A stretch of DNA of 64,000 bases from positions 5,580,001-5,644,000 of the forward strand of contig NZ_CP074102.1 of the NCBI RefSeq assembly GCF_018310535.1, in the 5' to 3' direction. The notes below the pieces were generated by a model, which saw nothing but the letters and a program-made list of their open reading frames with translations, was not told the DNA's origin and made no database searches. A program made the position numbers and the translations under genes. Below, piece after piece: positions 27,837-37,185 of this stretch. The stretch's first letter is position 1, and each line of letters begins with the position of its first letter. The stretch is from Streptomyces mirabilis (lineage in GTDB: Bacteria > Actinomycetota > Actinomycetes > Streptomycetales > Streptomycetaceae).

Positions 27837-28424
27837 ATGAGTGCGTCCCCAGAGGTACGGAGCCTGCGCGCGGCGGTGTTCGCCGTGCTGTGCGTGCTGC
27901 TGGCCGCCGGGGGGCACGGGCTCGCCACCGGTCAGGCGCCGCCGCTGTGGGCGGACGGCGCCGGGCTCCTCGCCGTCTTCTCGGCCGGCTGGCTGCTGGG
28001 CGGACGCGAACGCTCGCTCGTCGGGATCGGCGGCGGGATGCTGGCTGCCCAGGCCGGACTGCATCTCGCCTTCGAGGCGGCCGGTCCGCGGATGGCGATG
28101 GACATGCACGGCGCGCACATGGCGAACCCAGCAGGGCACGCCATGACACCGCACGCCACCGCCGCCCACGTGGTGGCCGCCCTCCTCGCGACCTGGTGGC
28201 TGCGGCGCGGTGAAGCCGCGTTCTGGTTCCTGCTGCGACGGGCCGCAGCTCTCGTACCGGGGCTCGCCGCCTGGTGGCGGGTGCGCGCGGGGTGGTCCGC
28301 CGTACCGACCCGGCCGGCCGTCGTATGCCGGACCGCGCGGGAACCTCGGCCGCTTCGGCAACTGCTGCTGCGCCACGCGGTCTCCCGTCGGGGACCGCCG
28401 GCAGGGCTCGCGTACACGCCCTGA
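27837..28424 (+). CDS. Met/His-rich polytopic membrane protein (first of a related pair)
   Basis: A 195-aa membrane protein. Hydrophobic segments: AAVFAVLCVLLAAGGHGLA, GLLAVFSAGWLLGG, VGIGGGMLAAQAGLHLAFEA, AAHVVAALLATWWL. Between helices 3 and 4 lies a metal-ligand-like loop, MAMDMHGAHMANPAGHAM, then TPHATAAH. The C-terminal tail is Arg-rich and ends HAVSRRGPPAG. The protein at 29452 has the same order of helices, a longer Met-rich loop and the same HAxxSRGPPAG end. With a YcnI gene between them, a role in copper handling is likely but inferred. The ATG at 27837 is chosen because the frame upstream is not coding-like. Confidence 0.8.
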   Translation: MSASPEVRSLRAAVFAVLCVLLAAGGHGLATGQAPPLWADGAGLLAVFSAGWLLGGRERSLVGIGGGMLAAQAGLHLAFEAAGPRMAMDMHGAHMANPAGHAMTPHATAAHVVAALLATWWLRRGEAAFWFLLRRAAALVPGLAAWWRVRAGWSAVPTRPAVVCRTAREPRPLRQLLLRHAVSRRGPPAGLAYTP

Positions 28425-28454
28425 CCGCATCCCCACCAGTACGGAGTTCCCCTG

Positions 28455-29213
28455 ATGTCCCCGATTCGCACCACCCTGCGCCGCGCCGGCCTTGTCGCCG
28501 CCCTCACCACGGCCGGTGTCCTGGCCGCCGCGGGCGCCGCCTTCGCGCATGTGACGGTCCACCCCGAGACCTATGCCAAGGGAGCCACGGACGGTGTTCT
28601 CACCTTCCGCGTCCCCAACGAGGAGGACACCGCAAGCACCACGAAGGTGCAGGTCTTCCTGCCGACGGACCACCCGGTCCTCGGCGTGCTCGTCACCCCT
28701 CAGGAGGGCTGGACGGCGCAGGTGACGACCACGAAGCTCAAGACCCCCGTCAAGACCGACGACGGCACCATCACCGAGGCCGTCTCGGAGATCACCTGGA
28801 CCGGCGGCCGGATCCGTCACGGCCAGTACCAGGACTTCAACGTCGCCTTCGGCCAGCTGCCCGACGACACAGACCAGTTGAGCTTCAAGACCCTGCAGAC
28901 CTACTCGGACGGCAATGTCGTCCGCTGGATCGAGGAGGAGCAGAAGGGCGCGGAGGAGCCGGAGAACCCGGCGCCGGTGCTCACCCTGACCGCCAAGGAC
29001 GCGGAGAAGGGTTCCGACGGGACCTCGGACTCGGCGTCGGGCTCCGCCTCGTCCTCGTCGTCGAGCTCGGCGCCGGCCGTCGCGGCCGACTCGACGTCGA
29101 GCAGTGACTCCACGGCCCGTGGCCTGGGTATCGCCGGACTGGTCGTGGGCGTCCTGGGCCTGGCCGGGGCCGGCTACGCCCTCGCGCGCGGCCGGCGTGC
29201 CCGCTCCGAGTAG
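28455..29213 (+). CDS. YcnI-family (DUF1775) copper-associated membrane-anchored protein
   Basis: A 252-aa protein. Signal peptide cut after GAAFA, so the mature protein begins with His (HVTVHPETYAKGATD). YcnI-type domains bind copper using this N-terminal His plus downstream residues. The DUF1775 body (FRVPNEEDTASTTKVQVFLP, PGW-like QEGWTAQV, and FNVAFGQLPDD) is complete. A Ser-rich spacer (SASGSASSSSSSSAPAVAAD), one transmembrane helix and a basic tail follow, so it faces outside. It starts 30 bases after the preceding membrane gene and probably shares its transcript. Confidence 0.9.
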   Translation: MSPIRTTLRRAGLVAALTTAGVLAAAGAAFAHVTVHPETYAKGATDGVLTFRVPNEEDTASTTKVQVFLPTDHPVLGVLVTPQEGWTAQVTTTKLKTPVKTDDGTITEAVSEITWTGGRIRHGQYQDFNVAFGQLPDDTDQLSFKTLQTYSDGNVVRWIEEEQKGAEEPENPAPVLTLTAKDAEKGSDGTSDSASGSASSSSSSSAPAVAADSTSSSDSTARGLGIAGLVVGVLGLAGAGYALARGRRARSE

Positions 29214-29451
29214 GCGAGCGGCCTCTCACCGGTTCTCACCGGCTCCCATCGGCTCTCACCGGCCGATGACCACGCGCTGAACGGTTGCCGTCCCGTCGAC
29301 CTCGCCCTCCGTCGGCGGGACGGATTCCCCCACCAGCTCGCTCGTGAACACCGTGCGTCCGAAGCGAGTTGAGCCCGCGCATGAGTGGGGGGTGAGAAAC
29401 TTCCGTACCCTCCCGTGAAGCCTGTTGCCCAGATGCGAGGATGAGCCCGCC

Positions 29452-30162
29452 ATGACTGCTGGGTGGTGTTCTCGCACGGTACGGGCCGCGGTGTTCGCGG
29501 TCGTCTGTGTGCTGCTCGCCGCCCTGGGGCACGTGATGATGTCCGGCGGCACCGTGCCCTGGTGGGCGTTGGGCGCCTCGGGCGCGGTGATCGGCGGCGC
29601 GGGCTGGTGTCTGGCCGGCCGGGAACGCGGACTGCCCCTGATCGTGTCCGCCGTGGTCGCGGCGCAGGCAGCACTCCACTCGGTGTTCTCGCTCGCGCAG
29701 TCTTCGGGATCCCTGGGAGTGTGGGGTGCGGCGGCCTCGGTCTTCACCGGCCACGACATGAACTCCATGCCCACGGGTCCCATGTCCATGAGTTCTATGC
29801 CCCCGAACTACGTGTCCATGGACTCGACACGCATGGACGCCATGGACATGGGCGCCATGGACCACCTGGGGCACGCGGCGGACGGCACGTCGTCCTCGCT
29901 CGGCATGCTCGCCGCCCACCTGCTGGCCGCCCTGCTCTGTGGCGTCTGGCTCGCGCACGGAGAGCTAGCCGTCTTCCGTGTCCTGCGGGCCCTCGCCGGC
30001 CTGTTGGCAGCCCCGCTGAGGCTGCCGCTCGCGCTGCCCGCGCCGGTGAGCCGCCCGCGTCCGCGCGTCCGCCGCGTCCGCTCCGCCCGCGCGCCGCGCC
30101 GGCTCCTTCTCGTCCACGCGATCACTTCTCGGGGTCCGCCCGCCGGGACCGCTGTCGTCTGA
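29452..30162 (+). CDS. Met-rich polytopic membrane protein (second of the pair)
   Basis: A 236-aa membrane protein built like the one at 27837: AAVFAVVCVLLAALGHVMM, WALGASGAVIGGAGWCLAG, LIVSAVVAAQAALHSVFSLA, then MLAAHLLAALLCGVWLAHGE. The loop between helices 3 and 4 is exceptionally methionine-rich (MNSMPTGPMSMSSMPP; MDSTRMDAMDMGAMDHLGHA), like copper-binding loops of CopA/PcoA-type proteins. The C-terminus ends HAITSRGPPAG as in its partner. GAGGA lies nine bases before the ATG at 29452, preferred to an upstream in-frame start at 29425. Copper binding is inferred. Confidence 0.8.
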   Translation: MTAGWCSRTVRAAVFAVVCVLLAALGHVMMSGGTVPWWALGASGAVIGGAGWCLAGRERGLPLIVSAVVAAQAALHSVFSLAQSSGSLGVWGAAASVFTGHDMNSMPTGPMSMSSMPPNYVSMDSTRMDAMDMGAMDHLGHAADGTSSSLGMLAAHLLAALLCGVWLAHGELAVFRVLRALAGLLAAPLRLPLALPAPVSRPRPRVRRVRSARAPRRLLLVHAITSRGPPAGTAVV

Positions 30163-30302
30163 AGACAGCCGGTACCCCGAGGCCGCCCCTGTGCGCCCCG
30201 GGCTCGGCCGTACGCCCTCGTGCGGCCGGTTTCGCTCACCGGACCCTTGGGCCGCCCTCGCGCGCCGGGTCCGGATCCCGGATGACCCGAGAAGGACACC
30301 AG

Positions 30303-30914
30303 GTGAACACTCCTGCCCTGCCCACCTCACGTGACGCGTCGCTGACGGCCTGGGCGCTGGCCGCCCGCGCCGGCGACCTCGACGCCGTCGACCAGTTCGT
30401 GCGCGCCCTGCACCGCGACGTACGCCGTTACGTCAGCTATCTGGGCGCGGATCCGCAGACCGCCGAAGACCTGGCCCAGGACACCTTCCTGCGCGCCCTC
30501 GGCAGCCTGCACCGTTTCGAGGGCCGCTCCTCGGCCCGTACCTGGCTGCTGGCCATCGCGCGCCGGGCCGTGATCGACAGTTTCCGCACCGCGGCGGCCC
30601 GGCCCCGGCTGGCCGACTCCGACGACTGGCAGCTCGCCGCCGAACGCGCCCAGCCGCGCGGGCTGCCGGGCTTCGACGACGGCATCGCGCTCGACGAACT
30701 CCTGGCCGAACTGCCCGAGGAGCGTCGCGAGGCCTTCGTGCTGACCCAGCTCCTCGGACTGCCGTACGCGGAGGCGGCCCTGGTGAGCGACTGCCCCATA
30801 GGTACGGTCCGCTCACGCGTGGCCCGTGCCCGCAGCGCCCTGATCGCCTCGCTGTCCGACGCCGAACGCTGTGGACTGCCCGAGCGGCGCGAGCTGGTCG
30901 GCGCGATGGCCTGA
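30303..30914 (+). CDS. ECF RNA polymerase sigma factor
   Basis: A 203-aa sigma-70 group 4 factor. Region 2: FVRALHRDVRRYVSYLGADP, TAEDLAQDTFLRALGSLHRF and SSARTWLLAIARRAVIDSFR (regions 2.2-2.4). Region 4: LPEERREAFVLTQLLGLPYA, then IGTVRSRVARARSALIASL. GTG at 30303 with GAAGGA six bases upstream is preferred to ATG 30282. No anti-sigma gene follows, since a terminator and an opposite-strand gene come next. It is the last gene of the run that includes YcnI, so it may respond to copper or envelope stress. That is inference. Confidence 0.9.
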   Translation: MNTPALPTSRDASLTAWALAARAGDLDAVDQFVRALHRDVRRYVSYLGADPQTAEDLAQDTFLRALGSLHRFEGRSSARTWLLAIARRAVIDSFRTAAARPRLADSDDWQLAAERAQPRGLPGFDDGIALDELLAELPEERREAFVLTQLLGLPYAEAALVSDCPIGTVRSRVARARSALIASLSDAERCGLPERRELVGAMA

Positions 30915-30935
30915 CGGGCGCGGCCGGAAAGGGGC

Positions 30936-30970
30936 GCGGCCCCGGTCGCCTGAGGGCGGGCCGGGGCCGC
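30936..30970 (+). terminator. Hairpin terminator between convergent genes
   Basis: GCGGCCCCGG (30936-30945) pairs perfectly with CCGGGGCCGC (30961-30970) around a 15-base loop, 21 bases after the sigma-factor stop. It can serve both the sigma factor and the convergent surface-protein gene. Confidence 0.7.
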
Positions 30971-31035
30971 GGCTCACGGAGTCACCGTGCTGCGGTCACT
31001 CACTGTTGAGTTGCCAAGGTGCGGTGCCGCTGTGC

Positions 31036-32445
31036 TCAGTTCTGCGCCGGTGCCTTCTTCTTGCGGAGGAGGAACACCGCCGCGCCGCCGATCACGACCA
31101 GGGCGACGGCGATGCCCGCGATGATCGGGGTCGCGCCGGAGCCGCCGGTCTCGGCGAGGTTGGTGCCCCCGGTGGAGTCGGCGCTCGCCAGAGCCGGGCT
31201 CGGCTCACCGACGGTCTGGGTCGTGATGTCGCTCGCGCTGCCCTGTGTCTTGCAGTCGAGCATGCCGGTGAAGTGCTTCTCGAAACCGTTCGGACCCGTC
31301 AGAGTGAAGTCGTACGCCTGGTCCTCCTGCAGCGGGACCGTCACCGTCAGGGACTTGCCCGCGGCGACGGTGCGCTCGGCCCCCATCAGCTCGAAGGTGA
31401 ACGGCGCGTCGCCCGTGACGGTCGCCGTGACGTCCACGCCGCCCTTGGCGCAGTTCGTCGTGGCGGACAGCGCCGGTATCGCGCCTTCCTTGGCCCAGTT
31501 CGCGGTCGCCGTCGCCGAGACCGTCGACTCGCTGGAGCCCGCGAGGATCTGTGTCTGGCTGCGGGTCCCCGAGGCGAAGGCCCGGCCGACCGGCACGGTC
31601 GTCGACGCCTGCACGGTCAGCGCCGCCGAGCCGTCCGTGGCGTCCTTCGGCACGTCGAAGTAGAGCCGGCCGCCGTCCGTCGCCGAGGTGATCGCCTTGC
31701 CGTCCTTGCCGACGACCTTCACCCCACTGGCGGCGGCGTCCGCGGGCGGCGTCACCGTCACGCTGTCCGCGTCGGTGTGCACCGTGATCGGGCCGAGCCT
31801 CTCGCCGGCGTGACCGGAGACCGCGGGCGGGTCGAGTGTCAGCGAGGCCTTGGGCTCCGCCACGTTCCGCGCGTTCTTCTGCAGGTAGTCGGCGAGCTTC
31901 TCCGCCTGCGGGTTCAGCGCGTCCACGTCGGCGCCGTCCGAGTACCGCCAGATGGCCACCTGGGTGCCGGCCGCCGCGTCCTGCTCGGTGAGGCCGTGTG
32001 CACCGGCCATGTCGGCCAGCGCCGCGAGGTCGTTCACCTGTGGGTAGGAGTGCTGCAGGATCCAGCGAATCTTGCCGGCGTCCTTGTTGCCGTTCAGCGA
32101 GGTGCCGCTCCAGGAGGTCTCCTGGTACTGGGCGTCCCGCTGGGTCGGGTTGTGGAGGTCGATGCAGTACGTCTGCAGCATGCCGCCGCCGTCGACGGAC
32201 ATCTCGAACAGACCGGCGGACACCTGCTGGTCCACGCCGTTGTCGTGGACCACCGCGGCCCCGTACGTCTTCAGACCACCGATGGTCGCGGTCGCGCCGC
32301 CCTGACTCTGCGGGGCATCGTCGGCGGTGGCCGCACCGGCGGTGGCCAACGCCCCCGCGGCGACGAGCCCCGACACCAACGTCGCGGCGGCGAGGCGAGC
32401 GGCCCCTCGCCTGCGCGCGGACCACGCAGAGAACGAAGAAAACAC
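31036..32445 (-). CDS. Thioester-domain surface protein with LAXTG sorting signal
   Basis: A 469-aa exported protein. Signal peptide cut near GAATA. The thioester (TQXA) domain follows: TYCIDLHNPTQ supplies the cysteine and AAGTQVAIWRYSDG the glutamine that together form an internal Cys-Gln thioester able to bond covalently to amines. Two Ig-like beta domains follow (residues about 200-400). The C-terminus has LAETG, a hydrophobic helix (IIAGIAVALVVIGGAAVFLL) and RKKKAPAQN, typical of a class E sortase substrate. Known use of such domains: covalent adhesion. In a soil streptomycete the target is unknown. Confidence 0.92.
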   Translation of the reverse strand: MFSSFSAWSARRRGAARLAAATLVSGLVAAGALATAGAATADDAPQSQGGATATIGGLKTYGAAVVHDNGVDQQVSAGLFEMSVDGGGMLQTYCIDLHNPTQRDAQYQETSWSGTSLNGNKDAGKIRWILQHSYPQVNDLAALADMAGAHGLTEQDAAAGTQVAIWRYSDGADVDALNPQAEKLADYLQKNARNVAEPKASLTLDPPAVSGHAGERLGPITVHTDADSVTVTPPADAAASGVKVVGKDGKAITSATDGGRLYFDVPKDATDGSAALTVQASTTVPVGRAFASGTRSQTQILAGSSESTVSATATANWAKEGAIPALSATTNCAKGGVDVTATVTGDAPFTFELMGAERTVAAGKSLTVTVPLQEDQAYDFTLTGPNGFEKHFTGMLDCKTQGSASDITTQTVGEPSPALASADSTGGTNLAETGGSGATPIIAGIAVALVVIGGAAVFLLRKKKAPAQN

Positions 32446-32623
32446 AGAATTCCCCTTCGAGCAGGACCCGTTGACATGGGGGGACGGTCCCGCCAGCAGA
32501 ATCAGAAGCCCCGTGAGCTATGCCCGGCATCCTAAGGACGTGGGCGCACCGCGCTTCCCGGTCCTGCCGTCGGATAACCGATCCGAATCGGAATCGTTAT
32601 CGGTCGGCGAGCCTGTGAGCTGC

Positions 32624-32673
32624 GCTTATCGACAAATCAATGAGGACTGTCCGGAACGGATTTGTCGATAAGC
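32624..32673. repeat. Long perfect inverted repeat, AT-rich arms
   Basis: GCTTATCGACAAATC (32624-32638) is repeated inverted at 32659-32673, a 15-bp perfect match separated by 20 bases, in the spacer downstream of ssbB. The arms are much lower in GC than the surrounding DNA. It may be the ssbB terminator (47 bases after its stop), but the AT-rich arms and absence of a T-run also fit a protein-binding or recombination site. Confidence 0.6.
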
Positions 32674-32719
32674 CGCAGTTCGGTCAGGTCGCCCGGCCAG
32701 TGCGATTCCGTACCTGACG

Positions 32720-33187
32720 TCAGGTCACTCCGGCGGGTTCCGGCTGCTGTTGGGAGTCTTCCAGGGAACGACTCTCCGGCTCCGTCTCCCAGTTGGGCTC
32801 GGGACGGGGGGACGCAGTTGTGTCGCCTTCCTTGTTCGGGCGCCGGAAAGCCGAGGTGCCGCGCGAGAGGTCGTGGCCGATGGCCACCGCGTCGATGTCC
32901 GCCGACGTCCAGCTCTGTCCTTCGCGTACCTCGGTACGCACCTTCAACCTGCCCTGCACGATGACGGGATCGCCCACCGACAGCGATGCCCCCACGTTGG
33001 TGGCGAGCGCGCGGTTCGCCCACACGGTGAAGAAATTGGTGTGCCCGTCCGTCCAGGCGCTCTTCTCGCGGTCCCAGTACCGCGCCGTCACCGCCAGGCG
33101 GAACCTCGCCGACGTGCCGTTCGCCAACTCTCGGTAGACCGGCTGCGTCGCCACGTTCCCCACCGCACACACCAGCGTCTCGTTCAT
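32720..33187 (-). CDS. ssbB: Single-stranded DNA-binding protein, SsbB-type
   Basis: A 155-aa protein with an OB-fold covering residues 1-115 (MNETLVCAVGNVATQPVYRE, FFTVWANRALATNVGASLSV, VIVQGRLKVR). The short tail ends EPAGVT and lacks the acidic DDDIPF-type tip of the main replicative SSB. Streptomyces have two SSBs; the tail-less SsbB paralogue is linked to chromosome segregation during sporulation. Lying beside the dynamin genes supports this. A 14-bp perfect palindrome ACCTGACGTCAGGT overlaps the stop codon (32712-32725). A hairpin separates it from the dynamin genes upstream. Confidence 0.88.
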   Translation of the reverse strand: MNETLVCAVGNVATQPVYRELANGTSARFRLAVTARYWDREKSAWTDGHTNFFTVWANRALATNVGASLSVGDPVIVQGRLKVRTEVREGQSWTSADIDAVAIGHDLSRGTSAFRRPNKEGDTTASPRPEPNWETEPESRSLEDSQQQPEPAGVT

Positions 33188-33363
33188 GCCCGACCCCTCT
33201 CCCGTACGAATGCGTCTGTCGCGGCGTTCGCGTGCTCTGCGTTCACACGCTCCGCGTTCGCATGCGCTGCGATCGCCGCGAGTTCAGACTGCCTTCGTCG
33301 GGCCGGGCCCGCTGAGCCCTGTGTGCTACCGGCCGGTTGTGGACAACCGCGTCACCCGAAGGG

Positions 33364-33396
33364 GTGGAGGCACTTCAGGCCGTGGAGTGCCTCCAC
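33364..33396. terminator. Hairpin immediately after the dynB-like gene
   Basis: GTGGAGGCACT (33364-33374) pairs perfectly with AGTGCCTCCAC (33386-33396) around an 11-base loop, one base beyond the stop of the leftward dynamin-like gene. This should end the dynA-dynB transcript before ssbB. Confidence 0.7.
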
Positions 33397-33397
33397 G

Positions 33398-35581
33398 TCA
33401 TCCGACCGGCGCCGACGCCCCCGTGACCCGCCCGTACTGCTCCCGTACCTCCCGATACCGCAGCAACTCCGCCGCCACCGGATCGAGTACTCGCGCCCTC
33501 CCGCACCCGGCGGCGGCCTCGCGCAATCGCCGTTCCGCTTCGAGCCCGTACCGCTTGGCCGGTCCGCGCGCCGCCATCCTGCTGCCCCACTCGACGGCCG
33601 GGCCGCCGATGATGCCCGCCAACATCAGCAGCACCGGCACCCCGAGGTTCGGCGCCATGAACCCGATGATCTGCCCCAGCAGCCACAGCCCGCCGATGAT
33701 CTGAAGAATCGTCATCGAGGCCTGCGCGAGCACGGCGGCCGGCCACCAGCCGGGCCGCGGCGGCCGCCCCACCGGTGCCGTGGCGCGCGTCGCCATCTCG
33801 TCCAGCGCCTCCGGCAGCCCCTGCGCACCGCGCACGGCCGCCTCGCGCACCGCCTGCGCCCAGGGCGCGGGCAGCCCGCGGGCCGCCCGGTCCGCCACCG
33901 TACGCACCGCCTGTTCGACGCGCTGCCGGGCCGTGGCCTCCTCGTCCGCGGGTGCCCGTACCGACAGCCGGCCCGTCGTCGAGTCCCCCCGGTCCTGGAC
34001 CCAGCGCCACAGCCGCAGCCAGGGGGTGCCGCACGCGCGGTTGGCGTTGCGGCGCCACGCGCGCTCGGCCGCCTGGCCGGCCGCCGTGGCGCCCACCGAG
34101 TCCGCGAGCCGGTCCGCGAACTCGTCGCGCGCCTCCTCGCTGAGCCCCGTACGCCGCCCGGTCGAGTAGACGGGACGCAGTCGCGCGGCGGCCGCGTCGA
34201 GATCGGCCGAAATTCGACGGGCGGCGGCGCCCCGCTCGGCCAGGAACTGGCCGAGCGACTCGCGCAGTTCGCCGATGCCGTCCCCGGTGAGCGCGGACAG
34301 CGCCATCACGGTCGCGCCCGGTTCGCCGTACTCGCCCAGCGCGATCCCGTCCTCGTCGAGCAGTCGTCGCAGATCGTCGAGAACCTGGTCGGCGGCCTCG
34401 CCGGGCAGCCGGTCCACCTGGTTGAGGACCACGAAGGTGACCTCCCCGTGGCCCGCCATGGGCCGCAGATACCGCTCGTGGAGCATGGCGTCCGCGTACT
34501 TCTCGGGGTCGACGACCCAGATGACCGCGTCGACGAGCGCCAGGATGCGGTCCACCTGCTCGCGGTGCTGGACTGCCGCGGAGTCGTGGTCGGGCAGGTC
34601 GACCAGGACGAGGCCGCGCAGTTGTGCCTCCGCCTCCGGGCTCTGCAGGGGACGTCTGCGCAGTCGTCCCGGGATGCCGAGCCGGTCGATGAGGGTCGCC
34701 GCGCCGTCGCTCCAGCTGCACGCGATGGGCGCCGCGGTGGTGGGCCTGCGCACGCCCGTCTCCGAAATGGCCACCCCGGCGAGCGCGTTGAAGAGCTGCG
34801 ATTTGCCACTGCCGGTGGCCCCGGCGATGGCGACGACGGTGTGCTCACCGGACAGCTTGCGGCGCGCCGCCGCCTCGTCGAGGACCCGGCTCGCCTCGGC
34901 GAGCGTCCTGCTGTCCAGCCGGGTGCGCGACAACCCCACCAGCTCGCGGAGCGCGTCAAGGCGCGACCTCAGGGGTCCGTCGTACGCGAGCGGGGGCGGC
35001 GGGGCCTGTACGGCGGTCTTGGTCTCCAGGACCAGGGACGGGGCGTGTGCCTCCTGGCCGGGAGCCGTCTCGGACACGCGGCGGGCGATCAGCCCGTCGT
35101 CCCAGGCGGTCTCCGACTCGGCACGGGTACCGACGTCGTCGGTCTTCACCCGTGAGTGCCCGGGGTCGTCCTTCACACGTGTCTGCGCGCCGCCACGCGG
35201 GGCATCGAAGGCGACCTCCTGGGCCCGCTCGGCGTCCTCCGTCTCTGTCTCCGTCTCCGCCTTCGCTTCTGTCTCCGTCTCCGCCTCGGCTTCCCCCTCC
35301 GGCTGCGCCTTCGTCACGGACTCCGGGGGAGCCTCCATCGCGGCCTCCCCGGCGGCGGGCTCGCCGTCCGCGGCTTCCGTGGCGAAGGACTTCGGGGAGT
35401 CGGCCTCGGAACGAGAGGCTTCAGGGCGGCCGTTTTCGGAACTTCCCTGGTCGGACGCGCCCCCGTGGTCGGAGGCGTCGTGACCGGACATTCCGTGATC
35501 GGACGTGCCGTCTTCGGGGGAATCGTCTCCGGTGTGGTCGGCGTGATCCGTGTGGTCTGTGACGGCAGTCACCGCGGTCAC
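33398..35581 (-). CDS. dynB: Dynamin-like GTPase with two membrane helices (DynB-type)
   Basis: A 727-aa protein. Residues 1-190 are a low-complexity acidic/His-rich extension ([17 protein letters not shown]; Glu/Ala repeats). The GTPase domain has P-loop [16 protein letters not shown] near residue 250, switch [10 protein letters not shown] and G4 motif [12 protein letters not shown]-terminal helical region contains two membrane segments near 610-660 ([33 protein letters not shown]). In Streptomyces, paired dynamins DynA and DynB stabilise FtsZ rings at sporulation septa; the copy with membrane helices is DynB. GTG at 35581 overlaps the preceding stop (GTGA) after AAGGAG. Confidence 0.8.
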   Translation of the reverse strand: MTAVTAVTDHTDHADHTGDDSPEDGTSDHGMSGHDASDHGGASDQGSSENGRPEASRSEADSPKSFATEAADGEPAAGEAAMEAPPESVTKAQPEGEAEAETETEAKAETETETEDAERAQEVAFDAPRGGAQTRVKDDPGHSRVKTDDVGTRAESETAWDDGLIARRVSETAPGQEAHAPSLVLETKTAVQAPPPPLAYDGPLRSRLDALRELVGLSRTRLDSRTLAEASRVLDEAAARRKLSGEHTVVAIAGATGSGKSQLFNALAGVAISETGVRRPTTAAPIACSWSDGAATLIDRLGIPGRLRRRPLQSPEAEAQLRGLVLVDLPDHDSAAVQHREQVDRILALVDAVIWVVDPEKYADAMLHERYLRPMAGHGEVTFVVLNQVDRLPGEAADQVLDDLRRLLDEDGIALGEYGEPGATVMALSALTGDGIGELRESLGQFLAERGAAARRISADLDAAAARLRPVYSTGRRTGLSEEARDEFADRLADSVGATAAGQAAERAWRRNANRACGTPWLRLWRWVQDRGDSTTGRLSVRAPADEEATARQRVEQAVRTVADRAARGLPAPWAQAVREAAVRGAQGLPEALDEMATRATAPVGRPPRPGWWPAAVLAQASMTILQIIGGLWLLGQIIGFMAPNLGVPVLLMLAGIIGGPAVEWGSRMAARGPAKRYGLEAERRLREAAAGCGRARVLDPVAAELLRYREVREQYGRVTGASAPVG

Positions 35582-37185
35582 CTCTCCTTCTGCAGTACGG
35601 ACAGCGCGGCGATGAGTTCGGCCTGGGGCTCTGGGTGCACGTCGAGGGCGTCGAGCGGGGCGAGACGGCGCTCGCGCTCGGTGTGCAGGGCCCTGTCGAG
35701 GTACTCGGCAAGGAGGCGCCCGCCCCTCTCGCGCAGCCGCAGGGCGCCGTGCGCGCCGAGCCGCTCGGCGAGCCCCTCGCCCGCGTTGCGTGCCCTGTGG
35801 CCGCCCAGGAGCGCGGTGGCCACCAGCGCGGCGACGACCTCGGCGTCCGGGGCCACGCTCTTGTCGAGGCGGCCGACCTCGTCCTCGGCGTACTCCTCCA
35901 GGACTCGCCGCCAACGTCGTACGGACATCCCGATCCGGTGCTCGGCGCTCTCCGGTGTCGGATCACGGTCCGTCAGCCCCGGAGCACCCGAGGCCGGTTC
36001 GCGCCGCCAGGCGTCGTCCACGCGCTCGTCGGCGGCCGTGACGGCGCACAGCAGGAGTGCGGCCAGGCTCTCGACGAGCGAGTCGAGCAGTTCACCCGCG
36101 GTGCAGTCGAGCGGGTAGGCGCGCCACCGCTTGAGCGCGTCCCCGGAGAGCACGGCACCGGTTTGCAGACGCCCCTTCACACGCGCGTGCTCGCTGTCGT
36201 ACGCCCCGTCGACGGCGGCGGTGAGCCGCAGCGCGGCCGCGTACTGCGCGGCGGCCGCACCGGCGAGCTCAGGCATCCGGGCCTTGAGCGAGTCGAGGAG
36301 TCCTTGGGCCGTACGGGCCATCGCCGCGTGCCGGGCTCCGGGATCCTGTGTCTGGTGGACGAGCCACGTGCGCAGCGGCGCGACGGCCGTGGCGGGCAGC
36401 AGGCCCCCGCCCCACGCGGACTCGGGCAGTTCCGGCACGGTGAAGCGGGGCACCTCGCCGAGCCCCGCCTTGGTGAGCAGGGCGCCGTACTGCCGCGAGA
36501 CCTCGGACACCACCTGGTGGGGCACCCGGTCGAGAACGGTCACCAGGGTCGCCTTGTGCTCCTTGGCGGTACGCAGCAGATGCCACGGCACGGCGTCGGC
36601 GTACCGCGCGGCCGTGGTCACCATGACCCAGATGTCGGCAGCACAGATCAGTTCGGCGGCGAGTACGCGGTTGTCGGCGACCAGGGAGTCGATGTCGGGC
36701 GCGTCGAGCAGGGCGAGGCCCCGGGGGAGGGTGTCGGCGGTTTCGATACGCAGCACCCGTTCCCCGCGCTCCATGAGGGCCTGAAGGTCGTCGCCGGGTT
36801 CCTGGTGGGGCACCCACGCGCGCGTGAGGTCGGGCAGCACCCGCATTCCACTGAACCAGTGATGGTCCTCCGGATGGCACACCAGTACCGGCGTCCGGGT
36901 CGTCGGCCGCAAGACGCCGGCCTCGCTGACCCGGCGTCCGACGAGGGAGTTGACGAGAGTGGACTTCCCCGCTCCCGTCGACCCGCCGATCACGGCGAGA
37001 AGTGGTGCTTCGGGTTCCCTCAACCGGGGCACCAAATAGTCGTCTAGTTGTGCGAGCAGTTCGTCGCGGTTGGCACGCGCGCGTGGAGCCCCCGCCAGGG
37101 GCAGCGGGAAGCGTGCGGCGGCGACACGGTCGCGCAGGGCGGAGAGTGCGTCGAGCAGCTGAGGCCGTACGTCCAAGGTCACCAC
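35578..37185 (-). CDS. dynA: Dynamin-like GTPase (DynA-type)
   Basis: A protein of about 535 aa without membrane helices. P-loop [20 protein letters not shown] ([10 protein letters not shown] at residues 67-76), a threonine-rich switch [12 protein letters not shown]3 region [13 protein letters not shown] and G4 TVLDRVPH. The rest is helical. It is the upstream partner of the membrane-bound dynamin, overlapping it by four bases, as in the sporulation dynamin operon. The frame is open to 37332 but GTG 37185 ([20 protein letters not shown]) fits remembered homologues; its ribosome-binding site is poor, so the start is uncertain. Confidence 0.8.
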   Translation of the reverse strand: MVTLDVRPQLLDALSALRDRVAAARFPLPLAGAPRARANRDELLAQLDDYLVPRLREPEAPLLAVIGGSTGAGKSTLVNSLVGRRVSEAGVLRPTTRTPVLVCHPEDHHWFSGMRVLPDLTRAWVPHQEPGDDLQALMERGERVLRIETADTLPRGLALLDAPDIDSLVADNRVLAAELICAADIWVMVTTAARYADAVPWHLLRTAKEHKATLVTVLDRVPHQVVSEVSRQYGALLTKAGLGEVPRFTVPELPESAWGGGLLPATAVAPLRTWLVHQTQDPGARHAAMARTAQGLLDSLKARMPELAGAAAAQYAAALRLTAAVDGAYDSEHARVKGRLQTGAVLSGDALKRWRAYPLDCTAGELLDSLVESLAALLLCAVTAADERVDDAWRREPASGAPGLTDRDPTPESAEHRIGMSVRRWRRVLEEYAEDEVGRLDKSVAPDAEVVAALVATALLGGHRARNAGEGLAERLGAHGALRLRERGGRLLAEYLDRALHTERERRLAPLDALDVHPEPQAELIAALSVLQKER

